Below, piece by piece: positions 1-7,953 of a stretch of 64,000 bases of DNA (position 1 is the first letter of the stretch; each line of letters starts with the position of its first letter). The notes under the pieces were generated by a model. It was given only the letters and a program-made list of their open reading frames with translations. It had not been told where the DNA came from and made no database searches. The stretch is from assembly GCF_050281185.1 (NCBI RefSeq), contig NZ_JBNNWS010000015.1:91628-155627 (forward strand), read 5' to 3'. A program made the position numbers and the translations under genes. This DNA is from Heyndrickxia sp050281185. GTDB lineage: Bacteria > Bacillota > Bacilli > Bacillales > Bacillaceae_C.

Positions 1-810
1 TGCACCTAACCCTGAGTTTTGCATACCGACCTCAATAGAGATAGCTTTTTGGTCTTTATAATCTAATTTTAAAATTTTTGCTAAGAGAAATCCTATTAAT
101 AGGCCTAGACCATTATGTAAAACTACGATTACAAAAATAAGAAGTCCGTTTTGAAGAAGTTTTTCGGAATTCGCTGCGACTACTGCTGAAGCGACTGCAA
201 CAATACCAATAACCGAGATTAATGGGAGAGCTGCGACACTTTTCTCCACTTGTTTATTAAACAATAATTTCACAATTACTCCTAATACAATCGGTATAAG
301 CACAATTTTAACAATAGACATAAACATATCTCCAGCAGATACAGGTAACCACTTACTAGCAAATAAAAGTGTTAATGCCGGAGTAAGGATTGGTGCCAGT
401 AAAGTGGAAATTGATGTGACTGCAACAGATAATGCTGTATTTCCTTTAGCTAAAAATGTCATTACATTTGAAGCTGTTCCTCCAGGGCAACATCCTACTA
501 AAATAACACCGACCGCTACTTCAGGGTCGAGCCCGAAAGCATTAGCAAGTCCAAATGCTAATAATGGCATGATGGTAAATTGACCGATGACTCCAATAAG
601 CACACTTTTTGGAGCTTTAAATACGGCTTTAAAATCATTAAGAGAGAGCGTTAATCCCATTCCAAACATAATAATTCCTAATAACAAACTAATATGCGGC
701 GCTATCCAAGTGAAGCCGCTTGGTAAAAAGTAACTTAAAATAGCGAATATAATTACCCATACCGCAAAGGTATTCCCTGCAAATTTACTGATACGTTCCA
801 ATGTTTTCAA
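1..810 (-). CDS. Bile acid:sodium symporter (BASS) family transporter, 3' end cut off
   Basis: A polytopic membrane protein read on the minus strand from a TTG start at 808-810, preceded by AAAGGAGG. The frame stays open to the window edge, giving 270 codons. The visible part has many hydrophobic segments, a glycine/proline-rich VGCCPGGTASNV stretch and, at the cut end, EVGMQNSGLGA. Both are hallmark motifs of the BASS family (Pfam SBF), the first forming part of the crossing helices that bind sodium. Bacterial members such as YocS take up organic anions with sodium; the substrate cannot be told here. The last helix or so is missing because of the window edge, not because of damage. Confidence 0.88.
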   Translation of the reverse strand, partial: MKTLERISKFAGNTFAVWVIIFAILSYFLPSGFTWIAPHISLLLGIIMFGMGLTLSLNDFKAVFKAPKSVLIGVIGQFTIMPLLAFGLANAFGLDPEVAVGVILVGCCPGGTASNVMTFLAKGNTALSVAVTSISTLLAPILTPALTLLFASKWLPVSAGDMFMSIVKIVLIPIVLGVIVKLLFNKQVEKSVAALPLISVIGIVAVASAVVAANSEKLLQNGLLIFVIVVLHNGLGLLIGFLLAKILKLDYKDQKAISIEVGMQNSGLGA

Positions 811-950
811 TTTTCTTTCCTCCTTTAAAGTATTATTATAATGTAATTTGTCGATTTTTCAATAAAATATTAATAATCTGAAAAGGATAAAGAAAATATC
901 TTTAAAAATGAAGGAGGACTGTTTGAAAAAACCTTCTTCAAATGTGTGAT

Positions 951-1754
951 TTAAATTTGATTTAATCTTTCGATTATCCTCCTCTTTTTGTAAAGCATTT
1001 TTCCTACTTCTCCTACATCTTGTATCATTGAACGATTTGTAAATGCACCAAACATAATTCCAGTAATAGGAACCGTTTGTAATAGCTTTTTCCATCCGAA
1101 TTGATCGCGGAAGGAATAGACAATATCTCTCCATCCTTGTAATTGTGACATCATTTCGTATGAACGCTCATTATTATGATTAAAGGATGATAGCTCTTTT
1201 AGTATAGCTTTTTTTCCGGCGGCATCAGTCGAAGAAAATTGTAAGCACTTGAAAATAAATATTCTTTCATATTTTTCATTTGGATTATATCCATAAATAA
1301 TAGCTATTTCTTGTAGTGTTTTTAATGATAATCCTAGAAGTGCCGGGATATCGATGGTTAAAGTAACAAGTCCCCCTATTCCAGTTGTTGCTCCTTGAAG
1401 CGTAGCTATTTTTGTTCTTCGTTCTATGATGCTATTACAAGCTTGATTCATGGAATGTATTGATAATTGATTCAAATCTTGAAGTTGATTGATTTCAACA
1501 CTTGTTTCTTTTTGTAACAATTTAAATATATGTTTTTCATTTGTTAAATACTTACCTCCGTTTTGAATAAAACTTCCAATTTCATCTAACAAAATACCTA
1601 TCTTATTGTGAATAAACTTTGGTGTTATTCGATCCAGAATTTTAAAGGGGATCTTGGTTATTCTTTTCCAAAACCAAATTCCACTGATGTTTTTTTCCCA
1701 TTTTTCGATTTTACGTAGTTCTATAAACAATTCCTCTTTCGTCTCCATATCCAT
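951..1754 (-). CDS. EcsC family protein
   Basis: A 267-residue protein resembling the EcsC family, whose biochemical role is unknown. Recognisable family features are the central glycine-rich LQGATTGIGG segment and the following hydrophobic DIPALLGLSLKTLQEIA stretch, with a second glycine-containing hydrophobic patch (ITGIMFGAFTNRSM) near the C-terminus. Such proteins probably associate with the membrane, but no clean transmembrane helix is obvious. It is not next to ecsAB here; it is divergent from the superoxide dismutase gene across a 114-bp gap. The ATG start has only a modest ribosome binding site. A weak hairpin lies just beyond the stop, at about 925-945. Confidence 0.7.
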   Translation of the reverse strand: MDMETKEELFIELRKIEKWEKNISGIWFWKRITKIPFKILDRITPKFIHNKIGILLDEIGSFIQNGGKYLTNEKHIFKLLQKETSVEINQLQDLNQLSIHSMNQACNSIIERRTKIATLQGATTGIGGLVTLTIDIPALLGLSLKTLQEIAIIYGYNPNEKYERIFIFKCLQFSSTDAAGKKAILKELSSFNHNNERSYEMMSQLQGWRDIVYSFRDQFGWKKLLQTVPITGIMFGAFTNRSMIQDVGEVGKMLYKKRRIIERLNQI

Positions 1755-1868
1755 TCTCGCTTTCTATAGTTAAAAAATAAGTGATTTGAATAATTATTTC
1801 CTATTTTGGTCTAAACATTCTTGATATCTAAACATAGGTTTTTGTCACAGGTATAGGAGGTAAAAAAT

Positions 1869-2792
1869 ATGATACAGATAGTGAGTGATGTGAGGAGGAT
1901 AGAAATGGAGAATCAAGAAGATGCAAAAAAATATTTGTCAGATGTAGATTCTTGGCTGAATGAAATTTCTTATTTTCTTATCGATTTAAACAATGATTCT
2001 AAAGAAGATATACATCAATTAATCAATGAAACGAAAGGATTAGTTAGAGAGGAAAGGGAGCGTCAAGAGATTGAAGAGTCAGGATTGATTACCATTCAAT
2101 ACTCCGTCCAAGATATTAACGATTATATTCAGACGCGAGTGAATGAACTGGAGAGACAGCAGGGAGCAGTAACAATAGGCAAACATAAGCTCCCACCTTT
2201 ACCATATGCCTATGATGCTTTAGAGCCATATATTAGTAAAGAAATTATGATTTTACATCATGATAAACATCATCAAAGCTATGTAGAGGGATTAAATAAA
2301 GCGGAAAAAATGATGAAGGAAGCAAGGGATAGAAATAACTATGATCTGATAAAGCATTGGGAGAGAGAGGCGGCTTTCCACGGCTCTGGACATTACCTCC
2401 ATACTATCTTTTGGGATGTGATGAATCCGAAGGGCGGGGGCCAGCCTCATGGTGAATTGTTAAAACAAATACAAAAAGACTTTGGCAGCTTTGATAAATT
2501 CAAAAGGCATTTTTCGGAAGCAGCGAAAAAGGTTGAAGGGGTGGGGTGGGCCATTTTAGTTTGGTCGCCAAGAGCGCATCATTTGGAAATACTACAATCT
2601 GAAAGGCATCAATTATTAACCCAGTGGGATACGATCCCTCTTCTCGTTTTGGATGTTTGGGAGCATGCTTATTATTTACAATATAAAAATGATCGAAATA
2701 AATATGTAGATAATTGGTGGAATATTGTGTACTGGTCAAATGTGGAAAAACGATTTAATAAAGCAAAAGAATTGAAGTGGGATCCGTATTAG
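1869..2792 (+). CDS. sodF: Fe/Mn superoxide dismutase with N-terminal extension
   Basis: Converts superoxide to oxygen and hydrogen peroxide. The catalytic part covers roughly residues 98-307 and carries the expected metal ligands: the histidine in ILHHDKHH, the histidine in GSGHYLHTIFW, and the aspartate and histidine of DVWEHAYYLQY. The first ~97 residues are an extra acidic, charged helical region absent from the usual ~200-residue enzymes, as in the long SodF-type proteins of Bacillus. Two in-frame ATG codons, at 1869 and 1905, each have their own good ribosome binding site (AGGAGG 8 nt and 6 nt upstream), so a 307- or a 295-residue form may be made. No signal peptide is visible. Metal preference (Fe or Mn) cannot be settled from reading. 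Confidence 0.93.
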   Translation: MIQIVSDVRRIEMENQEDAKKYLSDVDSWLNEISYFLIDLNNDSKEDIHQLINETKGLVREERERQEIEESGLITIQYSVQDINDYIQTRVNELERQQGAVTIGKHKLPPLPYAYDALEPYISKEIMILHHDKHHQSYVEGLNKAEKMMKEARDRNNYDLIKHWEREAAFHGSGHYLHTIFWDVMNPKGGGQPHGELLKQIQKDFGSFDKFKRHFSEAAKKVEGVGWAILVWSPRAHHLEILQSERHQLLTQWDTIPLLVLDVWEHAYYLQYKNDRNKYVDNWWNIVYWSNVEKRFNKAKELKWDPY

Positions 2793-2825
2793 GGTTTGGA
2801 TGTTTTAAGAAATGGTATAAAAGTA

Positions 2826-2856
2826 GCTCACACTTATCGTCGAAGAAAGTGTGAGC
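2826..2856. terminator. Hairpin between convergent genes
   Basis: A perfect 10-bp stem, GCTCACACTT pairing with AAGTGTGAGC, sits between the converging superoxide dismutase and AAA ATPase genes. Neither side has a long U-tract; the minus-strand side has TACTTTTAT. It probably serves both genes. Confidence 0.55.
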
Positions 2857-2862
2857 ACATGA

Positions 2863-3624
2863 TTATTCTTGATTGAATAAATGATGTAGTAAACGCTCCT
2901 TATCAGTGAAAAATTGTTTCATAATTGAATAATGTTTCGTATTCTCTAAAGAAGTTTCAAAAATTCCATCATTAGTAAATTCAAAAATCCTTGAATGTGG
3001 GTATGCCATAATAATTGGTGAATGAGTAGCGATAATGAATTGTGAATTTTGATGTACTAATTCATCAATTCTAGACAACATTGATAATTGCCGTATTGGT
3101 GAAAGTGCTGCTTCCGGTTCATCAAGGATATATATACCATTTCCAATAAATCGATTTAAAAAAGTAGCGAAAAATGATTCTCCGTGAGATTGCTTATGTA
3201 ATGAAACACCCCCAAATGAATCAATAATAGGTGGTCCAAATGCGAATTCTTTATCTAATTCCTCAATGTTTGAAGCAACATTGTAAAAAGTTTCAGCACG
3301 GAGAAAAAATCCATCCTTAGGTTTATTAACTCCCTTTACAAGCTTAATATATCTATCTAATTCAGAATGAGAGTCATAGGTAGAAAAATTAAAGTTAAAT
3401 GTTCCTCCTTCCGGATTGAAGCCTGTTGCAACAGCAATGGCTTCCAATAGGGTAGATTTCCCCATTCCGTTTTCTCCGACTAAATAGGTTACCTTTGGAT
3501 GAAAGGAAAGTTTATTTAGTGTCTTAACGACAGGCAGGTTGAAAGGGAAATGATTGAATGAAGGAATCTCATTTCGCTTTAGCTCAATGAATTTAATATA
3601 TTGGTTACTTGATAATAAGTCCAT
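2863..3624 (-). CDS. Small AAA-type ATPase (paralogue of 4512-5309)
   Basis: A 253-residue stand-alone ATPase of the SMC/OLD-like AAA class. It has a Walker A motif GENGMGKST near residue 53, a signature-like region around SHGES, a Walker B motif YILDEPEAALSP, and a downstream H-loop in ATHSPIIMAYP. There is no long coiled-coil and no nuclease or Toprim domain. Its closest visible relative is the gene at 4512-5309, with the same length class, motif order and N-terminal FPF(N/S)LP segment, so the two are paralogues. Function is unknown. The start is supported by GAGGT upstream. ATPases of this kind can be parts of defence modules, but no partner gene is adjacent. Confidence 0.8.
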   Translation of the reverse strand: MDLLSSNQYIKFIELKRNEIPSFNHFPFNLPVVKTLNKLSFHPKVTYLVGENGMGKSTLLEAIAVATGFNPEGGTFNFNFSTYDSHSELDRYIKLVKGVNKPKDGFFLRAETFYNVASNIEELDKEFAFGPPIIDSFGGVSLHKQSHGESFFATFLNRFIGNGIYILDEPEAALSPIRQLSMLSRIDELVHQNSQFIIATHSPIIMAYPHSRIFEFTNDGIFETSLENTKHYSIMKQFFTDKERLLHHLFNQE

Positions 3625-3660
3625 TTGTTAAACCTCATTTTTGTACTTTATAATTTGTAT

Positions 3661-3888
3661 TTATTTACCTTTTTTTAATAATGTCCCTCGATAGATTGCT
3701 TCGCGTAATTCCATTTCATAATATTTTATTTCAGGCAAGCCCATTTCTTGTGCAATAGAAATTTCATTAGCCCTCCCATTTATAATGCCATTATTTGTTA
3801 TATTTCGCCATTTCTTGTTTAACTCCTTTAAAATTTTGAAAAAGGTGGGGAAATAGCATTGGAAAATTTTAAAAAAATGTTTTACCAA
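3661..3888 (-). CDS. Doubtful small ORF
   Basis: An open frame of 75 codons starting at a TTG with no convincing ribosome binding site. The C-terminal ~40 residues (around SIAQEMGLPEIKYYEMELREA) look protein-like and could be the remnant of a helix-turn-helix type domain, while the first ~25 residues look like translated AT-rich DNA. It could be a decayed gene fragment or chance. I do not recognise a family. Confidence 0.22.
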   Translation of the reverse strand: MVKHFFKIFQCYFPTFFKILKELNKKWRNITNNGIINGRANEISIAQEMGLPEIKYYEMELREAIYRGTLLKKGK

Positions 3889-3892
3889 AACC

Positions 3893-3921
3893 TTGATTAT
3901 TTAAAATATATCTGTTATTCT
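3893..3921 (+). promoter_or_regulatory. Putative sigma-A promoter of the cold-shock gene
   Basis: TTGATT, a 17-bp spacer and TATTCT lie about 120 bp ahead of the cold-shock coding region. Transcription from here would give an untranslated leader of about 113 nt, typical of csp mRNAs, whose leaders fold differently at low temperature. No leader structure was computed. Confidence 0.5.
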
Positions 3922-4040
3922 AAGAATGAATTATTTTTGTTCGGTATGTAAGGAAGAGAAAGTGTTTAACTTATCGCCTAATATCACTTGAGCAAGGATA
4001 GTAATACATTGTGTGTATAACACACTAGGAGGAAATTAAC

Positions 4041-4241
4041 ATGGCACAAGGTACAGTAAAATGGTTTAACAGCGAAAAAGGTTTCGGCTTCATCGAAGTA
4101 GAAGGCGGAGACGATGTATTCGTTCATTTCTCAGCGATCCAAGGCGAAGGTTACAAAACACTTGAAGAAGGTCAAAAAGTAACTTTTGACGTTGAGCAAG
4201 GTCAACGTGGAGCTCAAGCTGCTAACGTTCAAAAAGCTTAA
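4041..4241 (+). CDS. Cold-shock protein (CspA/CspB family)
   Basis: A complete 66-residue cold-shock domain that binds single-stranded nucleic acid and acts as an RNA chaperone in the cytoplasm. RNP1 (KGFGFIE) and RNP2 (VFVHF) are intact and the length equals that of B. subtilis CspB. The start is preceded by AGGAGG. The codons look more GC-rich and regular than the neighbours, as expected for a highly expressed gene. It is monocistronic: its own promoter lies upstream and a strong terminator directly follows. It sits between two AAA ATPase paralogues on the other strand. Confidence 0.98.
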   Translation: MAQGTVKWFNSEKGFGFIEVEGGDDVFVHFSAIQGEGYKTLEEGQKVTFDVEQGQRGAQAANVQKA

Positions 4242-4252
4242 TTGCTAAAATG

Positions 4253-4284
4253 AAAAAACAGACTCTATATGGGTCTGTTTTTTT
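4253..4284 (+). terminator. Rho-independent terminator of the cold-shock gene
   Basis: The stem AAAACAGAC/GTCTGTTTT is followed by an uninterrupted T run, starting 12 bp after the stop codon. Confidence 0.9.
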
Positions 4285-4299
4285 GTACGTTTTTTAGGA

Positions 4300-4332
4300 A
4301 ATTAAAAACCCTACTATAAAGTTATAGTAGGG
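4300..4332 (-). terminator. Putative terminator of the 4512-5309 ATPase gene
   Basis: A perfect 11-bp inverted repeat (CCCTACTATAA/TTATAGTAGGG) with a 2-bp centre is followed on the minus strand by TTTTTAATTT. It lies about 180 bp past the stop of the ATPase gene. A second, purely AT hairpin at about 4390-4425 is less likely to act as the terminator. Confidence 0.6.
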
Positions 4333-4511
4333 ACAAAAAGGTAACAGTAAATGGTATTTTTATTATAACATAGAAAGATGGAATAGCTTATAAAAATTTT
4401 TCTTTTATGAAAAATTTTTTCATTATTTTTATTCTTTAATGTTGATAATTCAAATTTAGTCTTTTTTTGTATCATTTCAATAATGTGCTGTAAATCATAT
4501 TGATTCAGATA

Positions 4512-5309
4512 TTATAAATATTTAATAAAACGCTGAGGGGCTTCTAAAAATTGTTTTGTAACCATAACATGCTCCGTTTCTTCAAAGGCTATATTTGCCG
4601 GTGGGGAAGAGTCAAAAGTATATAAGTCTGCATTAGGAATCCCCATTAATATTGGAGAATGAGTAACTATAATAAATTGAGAACCGTTTTGTACTGCTTC
4701 AAGAATAATACTTATTAATGTAAGTTGTCGCATGGGAGATAAAGGTGCTTCGGGCTCGTCAAGTAAATAAAGCCCATTTGGCTTAATGCGTGCTTGAAAG
4801 AAATCTAAAAAGCTTTCCCCATGGGATCTTGTTTCCAAACCATTTTGATAGAGATGATTTAGTTGATTGAGTGTTCGTTCGTGTGGAAGGGATGCTAAGG
4901 ATTTTGCATACGCTGATTTATTTTTGTATTTTTCTTCTATTTGAGTCAATTCATTTTCCGCATCTACTCTCATTTGTTTGATTCTCTTTGTGAATGAGAT
5001 AAAATCCTCTGCTCTAAGAAAGAAGCCTGTTCTTGTCTTTATCTTCCATTTTATATAAAAAGAATCTGCTAATTCCTTGGCATAAAGAAAATCAGGATCA
5101 TCCTTTACTTCGACACCTCCTGCGGCTGGAAGTTGACTGGCCGCTGAGATTCCTTCCAGAAATGTTGATTTTCCGCTACCGTTTTCACCGATAAAAATAG
5201 TAATAGGATTTATAAAAGAAAGGGATTGAAATTGCTCAAAGATCGGCAATGAAAAAGGATAATGACGTCTAGAAGCAATTTCCTTCAATTGTATAGATTG
5301 AATAAACAT
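4512..5309 (-). CDS. Small AAA-type ATPase (paralogue of 2863-3624)
   Basis: A cytoplasmic ATPase of 265 residues from the chosen start. Walker A is GENGSGKST, the signature region is RSHGESFLDFF, Walker B is LYLLDEPEAPLSP and the H-loop is VTHSPILMGIP. A charged, probably coiled segment (around residues 115-150) separates the two halves and is longer than in the paralogue at 2863-3624. An upstream in-frame ATG at 5327 has no ribosome binding site; the ATG at 5309 has AGGTGAT 6 nt upstream and is preferred. Function unknown. A terminator-like hairpin at 5336-5362 separates it from the AraC-type gene, so it is probably transcribed on its own. Confidence 0.8.
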   Translation of the reverse strand: MFIQSIQLKEIASRRHYPFSLPIFEQFQSLSFINPITIFIGENGSGKSTFLEGISAASQLPAAGGVEVKDDPDFLYAKELADSFYIKWKIKTRTGFFLRAEDFISFTKRIKQMRVDAENELTQIEEKYKNKSAYAKSLASLPHERTLNQLNHLYQNGLETRSHGESFLDFFQARIKPNGLYLLDEPEAPLSPMRQLTLISIILEAVQNGSQFIIVTHSPILMGIPNADLYTFDSSPPANIAFEETEHVMVTKQFLEAPQRFIKYL

Positions 5310-5335
5310 ATTTTTATCACCTATCATTTTTTTAT

Positions 5336-5362
5336 AAAAAACCGCAGGAATTATGCGGTTTT
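5336..5362 (-). terminator. Terminator downstream of the AraC-type gene
   Basis: The stem AAAACCGCA/TGCGGTTTT is followed on the minus strand by TTTTTAT. It begins 2 bp beyond the stop codon of the open-frame extension at 5365-5499, which fits that extension being part of the ancestral gene. Confidence 0.75.
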
Positions 5363-5364
5363 CA

Positions 5365-5499
5365 TTATTTTGCTTTAATACATTCAGTGCATTTCTTAAA
5401 GTCGCCTTGCAGTAGATGTAGCTCCTTGTATCCTATACGGTGCAATTTAAGACAATATGAGTACTTCTCATTCCGCTTTGGTAATACAGATAAGCAGGT
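5365..5499 (-). pseudogene. 44-codon in-frame continuation of the AraC-type gene past its TAA
   Basis: Directly after the TAA (5500-5502) of the AraC-type gene, the same frame stays open for 44 codons and ends at TAA 5365-5367, just before a terminator stem. The peptide looks like real protein: mixed charge, no runs, and four cysteines at extension positions 2, 16, 37 and 40, the last pair as KKCTEC, suggestive of a metal-binding tail. There is no ATG/GTG/TTG with a ribosome binding site at its beginning. The simplest reading is a nonsense mutation that removed a C-terminal domain; stop-codon readthrough or a sequencing error are alternatives. Confidence 0.55.
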
Positions 5500-6600
5500 T
5501 TATCCGGACGATTTTCTTTTATCCATGATAGTTTTTATGATTCTTATATATTGAACATCTCCCAGACCATATTGTGGGAAAAGATGAAATAAATGATTCA
5601 GCAAGTCATCTAGAGACTTATCAAGATTTTTCTTAATATAAGCTGTAATTTCGTTATCTTCCTTTAAATAATCGAAATAAAGATTTATTCCCTGATACAT
5701 GACTGGAATTAATTGAACATTAGGAATACGATGTTGAATCAGAACTTGTTCATAAATTTCTTTATATCTATCTAGTTGTATTTCAATTTCTTCCACATCA
5801 TAAGTCGTTTCCTTTACCATATGGTAGTATACTTTTCCTTTATACCCAACTTGATCCAGATATGCTAGTACTGTAAGTAAATTCATCTGACAAAACATGT
5901 CATCTCCAAACCATAAAACAATGCATTTATATTGTTTTTCAAACAGTGGTTTTAAAGTGTTAATAGTAATTTTCTCATATTCCTTTAAAGATACTTGATG
6001 TCCTGACGCTCTTATTTTATTAAATTCGTCACTAAATATTGTAGAACAGGTATCATTGGAACACATGGCTTCATTAAAAGGAACATAGTCACTTTGTCCC
6101 ATTAACTGCTGTGAAAAAAATTCTTCATACATCTTCTGTCCGTTTAAAATATTCAATATATCTTGATCAAACTGTTCAGCGATTTTACTTTGTAAAGTTT
6201 CGATTTTTAATTTCTGAGAAATTTCCAAAATATATCCCTCCTTTATACCAGTCATATTGAGTTTCACAAAGGATTGCAGTGGCATCGGATTTTTTCTAAA
6301 TGTATTAGGACTAATACCGAATGTACGTTTGAAAGCTCTTGTAAAAGCTTCTTGAGACGAATACCCATATTTAATCGCAAGATCAATCATTTTTTGATTT
6401 GTTTTTTCAAGTTCGATAGAGGATAGATATATTTTTCTAAGTGCTAAATATCTTTTTATACTAATTCCTGTCATTTGATGAAACTTGAAAGAACAGTAAA
6501 AAGGTGAATACCCCATATCATTTCCTAAGTTCTTTAAAGAAAAATCATCAAAAAGATGGTCTTCAATCCAATCTATCATCTCCTGGATTATATCGTTCAC
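5500..6600 (-). CDS. AraC family transcriptional regulator, possibly C-terminally truncated
   Basis: A 366-residue DNA-binding protein with its two helix-turn-helix motifs at the N-terminus (about residues 8-105; the second carries YGYSSQEAFTRAFKRTFGISP). This is the domain order of the SoxS/Rob-like group with a long C-terminal sensor region. The remaining ~260 residues are not recognised; they hold a MCSNDTCS cysteine pair and alternating hydrophobic/charged segments that could bind a ligand. The start is GTG with AAGGGC upstream. The gene ends at TAA 5502-5500, but the frame continues for 44 cysteine-bearing codons, so the ancestral protein was probably about 411 residues. The ligand and targets are unknown; msrA lies upstream on the same strand with its own terminator. 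Confidence 0.85.
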   Translation of the reverse strand: MNDIIQEMIDWIEDHLFDDFSLKNLGNDMGYSPFYCSFKFHQMTGISIKRYLALRKIYLSSIELEKTNQKMIDLAIKYGYSSQEAFTRAFKRTFGISPNTFRKNPMPLQSFVKLNMTGIKEGYILEISQKLKIETLQSKIAEQFDQDILNILNGQKMYEEFFSQQLMGQSDYVPFNEAMCSNDTCSTIFSDEFNKIRASGHQVSLKEYEKITINTLKPLFEKQYKCIVLWFGDDMFCQMNLLTVLAYLDQVGYKGKVYYHMVKETTYDVEEIEIQLDRYKEIYEQVLIQHRIPNVQLIPVMYQGINLYFDYLKEDNEITAYIKKNLDKSLDDLLNHLFHLFPQYGLGDVQYIRIIKTIMDKRKSSG

Positions 6601-6754
6601 CCCCTAAGCCCTTACATCAATAATAAGCGAAGAGAAAATGAAATTTTTGATATAAGTTGTGTTTATTCATTATTTAGATGGACTTGATGATAAAAATTAA
6701 GATTTATTGGAAAATGAAAGAAAGACTATAAAAACTGTGAATGGTAATATAAAA

Positions 6755-6786
6755 ATAAAAATCAGAGACATGATTGCCCCTGATTC
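6755..6786 (-). terminator. Terminator of msrA
   Basis: On the minus strand, AATCAG and CTGATT pair around a loop and are followed by TTTATTTTTA, starting about 10 bp after the msrA stop. Confidence 0.7.
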
Positions 6787-6794
6787 ATTTTCGG

Positions 6795-7322
6795 TTATTT
6801 CCAATTTAATTCAATAAATTCGTCTCTACCTGATTTTCTTCGGTCCTCTAAATACTCATTTTTATTTTTTTTATAATAGTCTTGATGATAATCTTCAGCA
6901 GGGTAGAATGTCTCTGCCGGTAATATTTTAGTAACAATTGGTTTGTTGAACTTACCACTATCACCTAGTATTTGTTTCGAAGCTTCAGCAAGTTTTTTTT
7001 GCTCTTCAGTATGGTAGAAAATCACAGTGCGATATGAATCCCCGCGATCATGGAACTGACCGCCATCATCAGTTGGATCAATTTGCTGCCAATAGATGTT
7101 TAGTAACTCATTGTAACTAAATATATTTGGATCGTATGTGATCTGTACGACTTCATAATGTCCAGAAGTACCTGATTTTACATCTTGATAGGTTGGGTTT
7201 TCTATATGTCCTCCTGAATAGCCTGAAATCACTTTGTGAATTCCATCCCATTGATCAAATGGCTTTACCATGCACCAAAAGCAGCCGCCTGCAAAAGTTG
7301 CCTTCTCTAATTGTTTTTCCAT
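6795..7322 (-). CDS. msrA: Peptide-methionine (S)-S-oxide reductase MsrA
   Basis: Reduces the S-epimer of methionine sulfoxide in proteins and free methionine, repairing oxidative damage in the cytoplasm with thioredoxin as electron donor. The catalytic motif GCFWC is present near residue 13, followed by the family blocks SGYSGG, GHYEVVQITYDP, and QFHDRGDSYRTVIFYH. The 175-residue length is typical. There is no fused MsrB domain and no C-terminal resolving cysteine pair beyond the GCFWC cysteines. The start has GGGGATG upstream. The gene appears monocistronic, with its own terminator. Confidence 0.97.
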   Translation of the reverse strand: MEKQLEKATFAGGCFWCMVKPFDQWDGIHKVISGYSGGHIENPTYQDVKSGTSGHYEVVQITYDPNIFSYNELLNIYWQQIDPTDDGGQFHDRGDSYRTVIFYHTEEQKKLAEASKQILGDSGKFNKPIVTKILPAETFYPAEDYHQDYYKKNKNEYLEDRRKSGRDEFIELNWK

Positions 7323-7440
7323 TTAGCATCCCCACAATCCAATTTCATAAAAAGTTTATTATATTCGGATAATATCATTTTTTTATGATATAAAGCAATT
7401 AAAGAGACTATCTTTCTTATTTTTATTTTTTTGATGAGGG

Positions 7441-7469
7441 TTGACACTAGTGTGTATTAAACATATAAT
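7441..7469 (+). promoter_or_regulatory. Consensus sigma-A promoter of the GntR-ABC operon
   Basis: TTGACA at 7441-7446, exactly 17 bp, then TATAAT at 7464-7469: a perfect match to both hexamers. The first operator palindrome (7452-7473) covers the -10 box, so repressor binding should block RNA polymerase. Confidence 0.9.
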
Positions 7470-7541
7470 ACACCTATAAAGTGTATGAACCGAATAATAC
7501 ATACATCTTTCTAATCTTAGTGTATGAACTATATAATACAC
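7452..7541 (+). promoter_or_regulatory. Three palindromic operators of the GntR-type repressor
   Basis: Three 22-bp sites share 8-bp arms around a 6-bp centre: 7452-7473 (GTGTATTA/TAATACAC, perfect), 7481-7502 (GTGTATGA/TAATACAT) and 7520-7541 (GTGTATGA/TAATACAC). All begin GTGTAT and end TAATACAY, and all lie between the -35 box and the ribosome binding site of the GntR-type gene. Similar inverted repeats are known for YtrA-type regulators, so autorepression is the likely mode; the triple arrangement suggests cooperative binding. Confidence 0.8.
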
Positions 7542-7563
7542 ACAATAAACTGGAGATGTTTCT

Positions 7564-7953
7564 ATGAAGATTAACTTTAATAATCGTGATCCTGTATACG
7601 TACAGGTTGTACGATATTTTAAGGAACAAATAGCAATTGGCATGCTAGAAGGCGGGCAAGAAATTCCGTCACGAAGGGAGCTTGCTTCGATGTTGAAAAT
7701 TAATCCGAATACGGCGCAAAGAGCCTATAAAGAAATGGAGGAACAAGGGTTGATCCATACAGAAAAAAATTTTCCAAGTCGAATTACTAATGATGATGCA
7801 ATACTAAGTAAAGTACGAACAGAATTAATCATGGAAGCAGTTGATTCTTTCGTTCAATCGATACGACCAATTAATGTTCCAGTTGAAGAGCTGCTGGACC
7901 TAGTAAAAGCGAAATATAATTCAACCGGCAAAGAAAGGGAGGAAATCGAGTGA
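7564..7953 (+). CDS. GntR family repressor, YtrA subfamily
   Basis: A 129-residue regulator with an N-terminal winged helix (about residues 8-78, with PSRRELASMLKINPNTAQRAY) and only a short helical tail, which is the layout of the YtrA subfamily that controls ABC transporter operons. It probably dimerises through the C-terminal ~45 residues and represses its own operon at the three palindromes just upstream. The start has GGAG upstream. Its stop overlaps the GTG start of the ABC ATPase by 4 bp, so translation is coupled. YtrA relatives respond to cell-wall antibiotics in several Bacilli; the inducer here is unknown. Confidence 0.93.
   Translation: MKINFNNRDPVYVQVVRYFKEQIAIGMLEGGQEIPSRRELASMLKINPNTAQRAYKEMEEQGLIHTEKNFPSRITNDDAILSKVRTELIMEAVDSFVQSIRPINVPVEELLDLVKAKYNSTGKEREEIE

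Noticed and set aside
4390..4425. AT-only hairpin (AAAAATTTTTC/GAAAAATTTTT) after the cold-shock gene
   Set aside because: No GC pairs and no gene end nearby; better terminators exist on both sides.
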